Assembly (NCBI GenBank): GCA_021828245.1
Contig: JAKASC010000116.1
Location: 1 to 7,407, forward strand
Direction of reading: 5' to 3'
Source: Acidobacteriota bacterium
Lineage (GTDB): Bacteria; Acidobacteriota; Terriglobia; UBA7540
Length of the DNA: 7,407 bases
A program made the translations under genes and the position numbers. Of the stretch, positions 1 to 5,488 are shown piece by piece; positions within the stretch are counted from its first letter, which is position 1, and each line of letters opens with the position of its first letter. Under the pieces are notes generated by a model that was given only the letters and a program-made list of their open reading frames with translations, was not told the DNA's origin and did no database searches.

Positions 1-1064
1 ACGCCGTGATGACCATTCGGCAAGATGAGCGTTTGCCCGACAACACCTCGGTCAAGTTTGGACAGGGCATTATTGGCGCCGCCGCCGATCTTCGCCAGAC
101 CGTGGTGGTGCCCGACGTTCGCCGCGATAGCCGCTACCTGATGACCAATCCCGAAACCCGTTCGGAAATGGCGGTGCCGCTTATTTACCGCGACCGCGTC
201 ATCGGCGTCATTGATCTTGAAAGCCCTCAACTCAACTATTTCACCGAGCAGCACGTGCGCATCTACTCGACCCTGGCGCCGCAAATCGCCATCGCCATCG
301 AAAATGCCCGCCTCTATGAGCGCGTGCTCAAAAGCGAAGCGCGCTTGGAGCGCGACCTCGACCGGGCGCGGGAGATTCAAATGCTGCTGATGCCCGGCGT
401 GGCTCCCAACCTGCCCCGTCTGGAGATTGCCGTCCGCTTTGAGCCGGCCCGCGAGTTGGGCGGTGACCTTTACGATTTTCTCACTTACGGCCCCGATCGT
501 TTTGTTCTCGCCGTCGGCGACGTGAGCGGCAAGGGCACCCCCGCCGCCCTTTACGGCGCGCTGGCCAGCGGCATTCTTCGCAGCTACGCCTCGCAGCGCC
601 CGGCGCCCCGCGATCTGTTCCGCGCCCTCAACGCCCGACTGTTGGAGCGGAAAATCGAGGGCCATTTCATTACCCTCGCCTACGCGGTTTGGGAGCCTAA
701 AAGCCGCCGTTTGCGCCTGGCGAATTCCGGCATGCCGCTGCCCATCCTGGTGCGTCGCGGAGGCTGTCGGCCCATCCACGCCGAGGGTGTGCCGCTCGGT
801 CTGCTCGAGCAAGCCGATTACCAAGAAACCGTGGTCGAACTGCAGCCGGGCGACGTGCTGGCTCTGTTTTCAGACGGCCTCGTCGAGGCGATGTCCCCGT
901 CGTACGAGGAGTTCGGCATGCGTCGCCTGGAAAATGTGCTGCGACAAAATGCGCGTCGTTCGGTTGAAGAAATTGCCAACGCCGTGCTGGCCGAAATCGC
1001 CAAGTACGAACGGGGCCGCCCACGCCGCGATGACCAAACCCTCCTCGTCGCACGCGTCCGATAG
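1..1064 (+). CDS. GAF-SpoIIE (PP2C-type) serine/threonine phosphatase, RsbU-like, 5'-truncated
   Basis: The frame is open to the left edge (codon GCC at 3-5), so the N-terminus is missing; the GTG at 6 and ATG at 9 are probably internal. Counting from base 6, residues about 1-105 are the C-terminal half of a GAF sensor domain (GIIGAAAD, then SEMAVPLIYRDRVIGVIDLES, then QIAIAIENARLYE). Residues 106-130 form a charged helical linker (RAREIQMLLMPG). Residues 140-352 are a SpoIIE/PP2C domain with GGDLYD (Asp154), GDVSGKG (Asp172), NSGMPLPILV, GVPLGL, LFSDGLVEA (Asp290) and RRDDQT (Asp342/343), the expected metal-binding acidic residues. Family members dephosphorylate anti-sigma-factor antagonists in partner-switching pathways in the cytoplasm, with the GAF domain gating activity; the ligand and partner here are unknown. 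No RsbV/RsbW-like gene is visible. The catalytic domain looks intact. The family call is secure; the physiological role is not. Confidence 0.93.
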   Translation, partial: AVMTIRQDERLPDNTSVKFGQGIIGAAADLRQTVVVPDVRRDSRYLMTNPETRSEMAVPLIYRDRVIGVIDLESPQLNYFTEQHVRIYSTLAPQIAIAIENARLYERVLKSEARLERDLDRAREIQMLLMPGVAPNLPRLEIAVRFEPARELGGDLYDFLTYGPDRFVLAVGDVSGKGTPAALYGALASGILRSYASQRPAPRDLFRALNARLLERKIEGHFITLAYAVWEPKSRRLRLANSGMPLPILVRRGGCRPIHAEGVPLGLLEQADYQETVVELQPGDVLALFSDGLVEAMSPSYEEFGMRRLENVLRQNARRSVEEIANAVLAEIAKYERGRPRRDDQTLLVARVR

Positions 1065-1110
1065 CGCCCGCCGAGCTTCTCGCTCCTCAGCCTGCCTCTG
1101 CCGTGGACGA

Positions 1111-1137
1111 TTCACCGCTTGCGGCTCGTGCTAAACT
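1111..1137 (+). promoter_or_regulatory. Possible lysA promoter with extended -10
   Basis: TTCACC (1111-1116) and TAAACT (1132-1137) are each 4 of 6 to the sigma70 consensus. The -10 is preceded by TGC (1129-1131), an extended -10 pattern, which could compensate for a short 15-base spacer. Transcription would start near 1144, about 30 bases before the ATG at 1176. It sits in the short gap after the phosphatase stop. This is inferred from consensus only. Confidence 0.33.
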
Positions 1138-1175
1138 CGCAGAGGCCGGTTGAAGCCGATATCGCGCCACGCATC

Positions 1176-2417
1176 ATGGAAGCTTTCACTTACCGTGAAA
1201 ATCAGCTTTGCGCCGAGGACGTGCCGCTTCGCACGCTGGCCGAGCGTTACGGCACGCCCGCCTACGTCTATAGTCACGCCGCCATTTTGGAAAACTACGC
1301 CCGCATCGCACGCGGCCTGGCCGGCACGCCGCACCTCGTTTGCTATTCCGTCAAAGCGAATTCCAATCTCAGGATCCTTAGCCTCTTGCGCGAGGCGGGC
1401 GCGGGTTTTGACATTGTTTCCGGCGGCGAACTGGCTCGCGTGGGCCGCGTGAAAGCTGCGATGGACCGTGTCGTCTTCTCCGGCGTAGGCAAGACCGTCG
1501 AGGAGATTGACGCCGCGCTGGCCGCCGGCCTCTTGATGTTCAATGTTGAATCGGACGGCGAGTTGCACGTCATCGAGCAGCGCGCCGCCGCTCTCGGCCG
1601 CACGGCGCCCATCGCCCTGCGCATCAACCCCGACGTGGAAGCGGAAACGCATCCTTACATCTCCACCGGCCGCTTCATCCACAAATTCGGCGTGCCCAAG
1701 GACTCGGCGACGGCGCTCTATCGCCACGCCGTCGCCTCCCCCCATCTTCGCGTGCGCGGCATCGCCTGCCACATCGGGTCGCAGATTCTCCAGGTTGAGC
1801 CGTTTCTGAAGGCGCTCGAGGAGATTTTGGAAATTGCCAGCCACCTTCGCGCCGAGGGTATCGCCCTCGAGTGGCTGGATTTGGGCGGCGGTTACGGCAT
1901 TCGTTATCAAGCCGAAGCGCCGCTTGATTGGGATGGCCTGACGAGCCGCATCCACCATCAACTGGCCCACTCACCCTACCGCTTGATTGTGGAACCGGGC
2001 CGCGCCATCGTCGGCGACGCGGGACTCTTGCTGACGCGCGTGCTCTACCTTAAACACACGCCCGAAAAAAACTTCATCATCGTGGATGGCGGGATGAATG
2101 ATCTGCTGCGGCCCGCCCTCTACGGCTCCGAGCACCAGGTCTGGCCCGTCCTCAAGCGGCCCGGACCCGCCCGCCCGGCCGATGTGGTCGGCCCGCTCTG
2201 CGAGACCGGCGATTTCCTGGCGCGCGACCGCCAACTGGCGCCCCTCCAGCCGGGCGACCTGCTCGCTGTGATGACCGCCGGAGCCTATGGGTTCGCCCTA
2301 GCCTCGAATTACAACTCCCGCCCGCGCCCTCCCGAAATCCTCGTCAGCGGCTCCGAAGCACAGTTGATCCGGGCTCGAGAACGCCTTGACGACCTCATGA
2401 CCGGTGAAACCCCTTAG
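1176..2417 (+). CDS. lysA: Diaminopimelate decarboxylase
   Basis: This PLP-dependent enzyme decarboxylates meso-2,6-diaminopimelate to L-lysine, the last step of the DAP pathway, in the cytoplasm. The 413 residues match the usual length (about 415-420) of fold-type III decarboxylases. Visible motifs are YSVKAN with the PLP Schiff-base Lys60, FDIVSGGEL (78-86), HIGSQ (199-203), the glycine-rich phosphate loop LDLGGGYG (234-241), EPGR (273-276), CETGD with the cross-subunit catalytic Cys342, and GAYGFALASNYNSRPRP (369-385). The frame extends upstream to a TTG at 1119, but the ATG at 1176 gives the standard family start (MEAFTYRENQLCAEDVPLRTLA) and falls downstream of the candidate promoter, so I use it. 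No strong Shine-Dalgarno precedes it. No dapF or other lysine gene follows, so it appears to stand alone. The arginine decarboxylase and PLP-alanine racemase relatives fit the motifs less well. Confidence 0.95.
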   Translation: MEAFTYRENQLCAEDVPLRTLAERYGTPAYVYSHAAILENYARIARGLAGTPHLVCYSVKANSNLRILSLLREAGAGFDIVSGGELARVGRVKAAMDRVVFSGVGKTVEEIDAALAAGLLMFNVESDGELHVIEQRAAALGRTAPIALRINPDVEAETHPYISTGRFIHKFGVPKDSATALYRHAVASPHLRVRGIACHIGSQILQVEPFLKALEEILEIASHLRAEGIALEWLDLGGGYGIRYQAEAPLDWDGLTSRIHHQLAHSPYRLIVEPGRAIVGDAGLLLTRVLYLKHTPEKNFIIVDGGMNDLLRPALYGSEHQVWPVLKRPGPARPADVVGPLCETGDFLARDRQLAPLQPGDLLAVMTAGAYGFALASNYNSRPRPPEILVSGSEAQLIRARERLDDLMTGETP

Positions 2418-2477
2418 CCGAACTAAATTCACCCACCGTGATGTTGTGCGCCTAACGCTTCTTGACCATGCCGCGAC

Positions 2478-2529
2478 GTGGCGCGGAAGTCTCGCCCGTG
2501 CCTGAACACGGCTAGGATGGCCGTGCCAC
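2478..2529. repeat. Compound inverted-repeat element, two adjacent hairpins within an outer stem
   Basis: An outer GTGGC (2478-2482) can pair with GCCAC (2525-2529). Inside, GGCGCGG (2480-2486) pairs with CCGTGCC (2496-2502) with one G-U pair and a 9-base loop, and CACGGC (2507-2512) pairs perfectly with GCCGTG (2520-2525) around a 7-base loop. The two halves are also imperfect inverted copies of each other (15 of 23 positions). The layout resembles a dispersed intergenic palindromic repeat more than a terminator, since no T-run follows. Confidence 0.45.
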
Positions 2530-2568
2530 AAAGGCTACGCGGTAGGCCTATCTCAGACGCACCTCACT

Positions 2569-2598
2569 GACACGCAAAGCAGTGTCGCGGCTACCTGC
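2569..2598 (+). repeat. 30-base intergenic repeat, copy 1
   Basis: This copy matches 4369-4398 at 24 of 30 positions without gaps and in the same orientation. The shared core includes CAAAGCAG and GGCTACC. Its left part overlaps a small hairpin, CACTG (2565-2569) with CAGTG (2580-2584). It lies about 290 bases before the transporter start. Similarity between two non-coding stretches suggests a dispersed repeat family. Confidence 0.5.
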
Positions 2599-2831
2599 TT
2601 TTTGGCCGACTGGCTTTGCCACGCGATATCCCTCCGACCGCGCGGCGCCGCTGTCGTGCCCTGTTGCGGGCGGTGGCGGTTGCTGGCCGGCTTCGTAAAA
2701 ACAGCCGAGTTTGCGAAATCCCGCGCTTTCCGCTTACGAGGAAATGTCCACGCCGGAAAGCAGGCACGATTCAGGAACGTGTGGCGGAGGTTCGTCGAAT
2801 TGCGTATGATGTCGGTGTAGGTGTTGGTAAG

Positions 2832-2870
2832 CCGCGCCCCTGAGCTGGTCCTGAACCCAGGGGAGCGCGG
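2832..2870 (+). promoter_or_regulatory. Strong hairpin in the presumed leader of the transporter gene
   Basis: CCGCGCCCCTG (2832-2842) pairs with CAGGGGAGCGCGG (2858-2870), giving 11 base pairs with a two-base bulge and a 15-base loop. An alternative inner pairing, CTGG with CCAG, competes with the base of the loop. The 3' arm ends 19 bases before the TTG at 2890. No T-run follows, so a Rho-independent terminator is unlikely. It could be a leader structure affecting translation, or simply another intergenic palindrome. Confidence 0.45.
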
Positions 2871-2889
2871 TCGCGGGTAGCGAGAACCT

Positions 2890-4230
2890 TTGGCCACAGA
2901 AACGGCCCATTCCGTAGCAGGAGCGAACGCCGAGCTCGACTCAGCCAATCAAAAGAAACGAATGGTGGCGGCCGCGATCGTAGTGGCCGTGGGCGTGTTT
3001 GGCGTGACCCTTCCCCAGTTTCAGGTTCTGGGCCTGATTCCACTGAAAAACCTGCTGAAGAACTCCCTTCACGAAAATCTGGCCTCCACGGCTGCGTTCT
3101 TTTTCTGGGTTCAGTTCGCCTGGTATTTCAAGCCGTTCTTCGGAATCATCACCGACGCGTTTCCATTTTTGGGCACGCGCCGCAAGAGCTACATGCTGAT
3201 TGGAGCCGTGCTCACCATGGCGGCTTTCGTCATGCTCATTTTTACGCCGCATACCTACAACCGGCTGCTCACCATCTGCATTGCGATCAATGTTTTCATG
3301 GTTCTTACCAGCACTGCCGTCGGCGGCTTGATGGTGGAGACGGGCCAGGCCTTTGGCGCAACGGGGCGGCTTGCCAGCGTCTTCAATTTCGTGAGCCAGG
3401 GCACTTACATTGTGGCGGGGCCGCTCGGTGGCTTCTTGGGTGCGATTGCCTTCGGCTGGACGGCAGCAGCGGGCGGCGCGGCCATGTTTCTGGTTGTTCC
3501 GACCACGCTCCTGCTTCTTCACGAGCGCCGCCGGAGGGTGGACTCGAAGAAACTCCTGAGCGAGGCCGCAGCGCAGCTCAAGAAGATCGCCAACGCGAAA
3601 ACCATGTGGACCGCAGCGGCCTTCAGCGCCCTCTTCTATTGCGCGCCGGGCATCATGACCGCGGAGTTCTACCAACAGCAAAACGTGATGCACCTCAATA
3701 CAGAAGGTCAGGGCGTCCTGATGCTCCTGCAAGGCGTCTTCGCGGTGATTGCGGCGACGCTTTACGGAACGTACTTCTGCCGCCATTTCAAACTGCGCTG
3801 GCTGCTCGCCGTGTGCATCACGGTGGGCGCGCTATCGCAATTCGGTTACGCCTTTTACACCACCTTCCATCGCGCCTGGTTCATTGACAGCTTTTACGGT
3901 CTGGGTTGGACCGCGGCGGACATGAGCATTATGGATCTGGCCATGCGGGCGACCCCGACAGGGAGCGAGGCCCTCGGTTTCTCGCTGATGATGAGCGTCC
4001 GCAACCTTTCCCTTTTTGGCAGCGATTGGGTAGGCGCCAAGATCATGGACGTTTATCATCTGCACCTGAGCACCATGGCGATTGCCAACGGCTTGGTTTC
4101 CCTGGTGGCCGTGCCGTTTGCGTTCTTGCTTCCCGGCTTTATCGTGGACCGCATGGACGCTGCGCAGTTATCCGCTGCTCAGGCCCCGGAGACAGGCCAG
4201 GCTGTTTTGCAAGAGCAATCGGAGGGGTAG
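2890..4230 (+). CDS. MFS transporter, BT1 (folate/biopterin)-like
   Basis: A 446-residue integral inner-membrane protein with about 12 hydrophobic helices (roughly residues 26-48, 66-88, 100-118, 126-146, 168-188, 191-211, 240-258, 273-294, 303-323, 330-350, 364-384, 396-418) and a charged central loop (212-238) typical of the two-bundle MFS fold. The segment FKPFFGIITDAFPFLGTRRK (80-99) is the MFS motif A region in the form seen in BT1 proteins (KP-x-G-x-x-(S/T)D-x-FP-x-x-G-x-RR). The stretch DLAMRATPTGSEALGFSLM (349-367) followed by SVRN also fits BT1. Characterised BT1 members carry folates or pterins in trypanosomatids, plants and cyanobacteria; the substrate here cannot be read from sequence. 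The TTG start adds a hydrophilic N-terminus; the alternative ATG at 2962 would begin almost at helix 1. Neither has a strong ribosome binding site. It appears monocistronic, with long non-coding gaps on both sides. MFS membership is firm, the BT1 subfamily probable. Confidence 0.85.
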   Translation: MATETAHSVAGANAELDSANQKKRMVAAAIVVAVGVFGVTLPQFQVLGLIPLKNLLKNSLHENLASTAAFFFWVQFAWYFKPFFGIITDAFPFLGTRRKSYMLIGAVLTMAAFVMLIFTPHTYNRLLTICIAINVFMVLTSTAVGGLMVETGQAFGATGRLASVFNFVSQGTYIVAGPLGGFLGAIAFGWTAAAGGAAMFLVVPTTLLLLHERRRRVDSKKLLSEAAAQLKKIANAKTMWTAAAFSALFYCAPGIMTAEFYQQQNVMHLNTEGQGVLMLLQGVFAVIAATLYGTYFCRHFKLRWLLAVCITVGALSQFGYAFYTTFHRAWFIDSFYGLGWTAADMSIMDLAMRATPTGSEALGFSLMMSVRNLSLFGSDWVGAKIMDVYHLHLSTMAIANGLVSLVAVPFAFLLPGFIVDRMDAAQLSAAQAPETGQAVLQEQSEG

Positions 4231-4311
4231 CCCAAGGCTTGCGTTTTTGCTCTGCGGTACCCACTCTCTCTGCGGATCTTTTGGGGATAATAACGCAAGG
4301 GTGGCCGGTCG

Positions 4312-4371
4312 CCGCGACAGTGTTGTTTTCGTCGCGGGTTCGTCGGGGAACGTTGCGGAAGAGCCCGCGAC
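4312..4371 (+). repeat. Three-segment inverted repeat able to form two exclusive hairpins
   Basis: CCGCGAC (4312-4318) is complementary to GTCGCGG (4331-4337) with a 12-base loop. The same middle segment, extended to GTCGCGGGTTC (4331-4341), pairs with GAGCCCGCGAC (4361-4371) over 11 positions including one G-U. The two stems cannot form together. It ends inside the second copy of the 30-base repeat. Confidence 0.45.
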
Positions 4372-4398
4372 ACACAAAGCAGGGTTCTGGCTACCCGC
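4369..4398 (+). repeat. 30-base intergenic repeat, copy 2
   Basis: The partner of 2569-2598 (24 of 30 identical, same orientation). It starts within the 3' arm of the hairpin at 4331-4371 and lies about 140 bases after the transporter stop, so the two copies flank that gene as direct repeats. Confidence 0.5.
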
Positions 4399-4537
4399 CC
4401 CGCGTCGCCGAGTTGAACGGCCAACTACCCGGCTGAGCAGCTTGGCTAATCCTCGTCCCAAAGGAGGGAAGAGGCCGATGTGGCGCTAATTCCTTTAGCC
4501 AGTTGGCTGCGCGACATAAAGTGGCCAGTTCGGTCGG

Positions 4538-4566
4538 TTGTCCCCAGGCTCGTATTGGGATAGAAT
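4538..4566 (+). promoter_or_regulatory. Sigma70-type promoter of the DUF2911 gene
   Basis: TTGTCC (4538-4543) and TAGAAT (4561-4566) are separated by exactly 17 bases. The -10 matches consensus at 5 of 6 and the -35 at 4 of 6 including TTG. Transcription would start near 4573, leaving a leader of about 45 bases that carries the GGAGGAGG ribosome binding site. This is the best promoter in the window. Confidence 0.6.
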
Positions 4567-4605
4567 CAAGCCTTGCCAGGGAACAGCCATCTGAATGACC
4601 TATGC

Positions 4606-4613
4606 GGAGGAGG
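4606..4613 (+). promoter_or_regulatory. Ribosome binding site that sets the DUF2911 start
   Basis: GGAGGAGG lies 5 bases before the ATG at 4619 and 8 before the ATG at 4622. It falls inside the frame that opens at the upstream ATG 4595, so that ATG is not the likely start. Starting at 4619 or 4622 also puts a signal peptide exactly at the N-terminus. Confidence 0.75.
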
Positions 4614-4618
4614 AACCT

Positions 4619-5161
4619 ATGATGCACAGTGCAAAGACGCTCCTTTTTACGGCCACCGCATTTGCCGCGCTCAGCCTCAGCGCTCAGGCGGCGAATCCAA
4701 GAGGAACCACTACCGTCAAGATCAAGGGGGCGACCGTCTCGGTTGAGTACGGTCGTCCGGCGCTCAACGGCAAGACCGTTCACCAGGAGCTTGCAAGGCT
4801 TCCCGTCGGGCAATTCTGGCGGCTCGGAGCGGACAAATCCACCACCTTCACCACCACCGCCAATCTCCGCTTTGGGAAAGCCGTTGTGCCCAAGGGCGTT
4901 TACAGCCTGTTTGCGCACCGAGTGGCCGGCAACCGATGGACGCTCGTCTTCAACAAACAACACGGCCAGTGGGGTATCAATAAGCAAGGGCTGGCTAACC
5001 TTAACCCCAAGCTCGATGTGGCGGAGGTGCCCCTGCGCGAAATCAAGGCGAAGGATTCCGCCCAAAGGGTTACGATTACCCTGCGTCATCACGGTTCGGG
5101 AGGGGAGCTCTCAATTCAATGGGGCGACCTGGTGCTCACCACACCGTTCGAAGTCATTTAG
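4619..5161 (+). CDS. Secreted DUF2911 domain protein
   Basis: A 180-residue protein beginning MMHSAKTLLFTATAFAALSLSAQA, a classic Sec signal peptide with likely cleavage after SAQA (about residue 24), so the product is exported to the periplasm or beyond. The mature part matches DUF2911: VEYGRPALNGKTV, FWRLGADKSTTFTT, FGKAVVPKGVYSLFA, RWTLVFNKQHGQWG, then a C-terminal beta-rich segment ending in QWGDLVLTTPFEVI. DUF2911 proteins are usually single-domain exported beta proteins; no biochemical function is established to my knowledge. Expression signals are unusually good, with a 17-spaced promoter and a GGAGGAGG ribosome binding site, suggesting substantial constitutive expression as a single gene. 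The next gene lies over 300 bases away. The domain call is strong, the function unknown. Confidence 0.88.
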   Translation: MMHSAKTLLFTATAFAALSLSAQAANPRGTTTVKIKGATVSVEYGRPALNGKTVHQELARLPVGQFWRLGADKSTTFTTTANLRFGKAVVPKGVYSLFAHRVAGNRWTLVFNKQHGQWGINKQGLANLNPKLDVAEVPLREIKAKDSAQRVTITLRHHGSGGELSIQWGDLVLTTPFEVI

Positions 5162-5222
5162 GTGACGTTGCTTCGTAAGTGTCACGCTGACCATAAAATA
5201 GAGTCAGAGCCCGAGTCGGTTC

Positions 5223-5313
5223 TCGCAACATACCCTGTTAACCGTCGCAAAGGCGGCGTGTCGCAAGTGGACGCTTCTGCTGGGGGTGGGGCGGAGGTCG
5301 CGTAGCCTTGCGA
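5223..5313. promoter_or_regulatory. Cluster of TCGCAA motifs, possible operator region
   Basis: TCGCAA occurs at 5223-5228, 5245-5250 and 5261-5266, and inverted as TTGCGA at 5308-5313; the outer two extend to the inverted pair TCTCGCAA (5221-5228) and TTGCGAGA (5308-5315). All lie just upstream of the TATAAA at 5322. This does not resemble the known DtxR or MntR operators, so a regulatory role is speculative. Confidence 0.25.
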
Positions 5314-5321
5314 GATGTTCG

Positions 5322-5327
5322 TATAAA
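5322..5327 (+). promoter_or_regulatory. Candidate -10 box for the metalloregulator
   Basis: TATAAA within an A/T-rich patch is 5 of 6 to the -10 consensus. I see no recognisable -35 at 16-18 bases upstream. If used, the leader to the TTG at 5489 would be about 155 bases. Confidence 0.25.
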
Positions 5328-5488
5328 TTGAGGCCCGGCTTTCGTGTCTTCAATCATCTCCCAAGATGTGGACCGTTGAGCCGACTCTGCAAGTCGCGCT
5401 GCACTTTGCGCAACTCGCGTTGTGCCGCATCCGAATTGCTGGCATGATGGAAATGAGTAAAGCTGCCAGAAGATGGAGGCGGATCGCA

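Larger units (their letters stand above)
2418..2889. other. Non-coding intergenic stretch between lysA and the transporter gene
   Basis: I see no convincing gene in these 472 bases. Open frames occur on both strands (for example 2602-2820 plus, and a minus-strand frame running from inside the transporter gene), but their arginine-, alanine- and proline-rich translations resemble no family and carry no start signals. The stretch holds a compound hairpin element (2478-2529), one copy of a 30-base repeat (2569-2598), a weak -10-like TATGAT (2805-2810) and a strong hairpin (2832-2870) close to the next start codon. No clear Rho-independent terminator with a T-run follows lysA. Confidence 0.6.
4231..4537. 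other. Non-coding intergenic stretch between the transporter and DUF2911 genes
   Basis: I see no credible gene before the promoter at 4538. Minus-strand open frames cross this stretch but their translations look like chance frames. It contains an 8-base inverted pair, CTTGCGTT (4238-4245) and AACGCAAG (4292-4299); a direct repeat CTCTGCGG (4250-4257 and 4268-4275); competing hairpins at 4312-4371; and the second copy of the 30-base repeat (4369-4398). No clear T-tailed terminator follows the transporter stop. Confidence 0.55.
5162..5488. other. Non-coding stretch upstream of the DtxR-type regulator
   Basis: I find no convincing gene here. A weak GTGAC/GTCAC hairpin (5162-5166 with 5181-5185) directly follows the DUF2911 stop but has no T-run. 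Three TCGCAA copies and one inverted TTGCGA cluster at 5223-5313. A TATAAA (5322-5327) could be a -10, though no good -35 accompanies it. A degenerate 16-base direct repeat (5389-5404 and 5410-5425, 12 of 16 identical) has a 21-base period. The frame of the regulator is open back to an ATG at 5366, but those codons look like leader sequence. Confidence 0.5.

Noticed and set aside
1131..1970. Long minus-strand open frame (279 codons) antisense to lysA
   Set aside because: It is a GC-rich mirror frame of a well-supported enzyme; its translation has no recognisable domain.
2602..2843. Two short plus-strand open frames in the lysA-transporter gap
   Set aside because: They have no ribosome binding site, no domain, and Arg/Cys-rich content typical of untranslated GC-rich DNA.
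2553..2948. Minus-strand open frame of 131 codons crossing the gap and the transporter start
   Set aside because: It overlaps the start of the transporter and a repeat copy, and its translation looks like chance sequence.
2941..3786. Long minus-strand open frame (281 codons) antisense to the transporter
   Set aside because: The plus strand encodes clear membrane helices and BT1-like motifs; the antisense product is His/Arg/Glu-rich without family features.
3906..4489. Plus-strand open frames running from the end of the transporter gene into the gap
   Set aside because: They are out of frame with the transporter, and their Arg/Pro/Cys-rich translations show no family features or start signals.
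4595..4618. Upstream ATG at 4595 as the DUF2911 start
   Set aside because: The Shine-Dalgarno lies inside the added codons, and eight hydrophilic residues would precede an otherwise perfect signal peptide.
2418..4618. Repeat pair and hairpins as ends of a mobile element carrying the transporter
   Set aside because: There is no transposase or integrase, the copies are direct rather than terminal inverted repeats, and no target-site duplication is visible.
5168..5199. Possible promoter TTGCTT ... TAAAAT just after the DUF2911 stop
   Set aside because: The spacer is 20 bases, too long for a standard sigma70 promoter, and it lies nearly 300 bases from the next start.
5366..5488. Upstream extension of the metalloregulator to the ATG at 5366 (or 5444-5453)
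   Set aside because: The added residues do not fit the family N-terminus, no ribosome binding site precedes those ATGs, and a well-spaced GGAGG marks the TTG at 5489.
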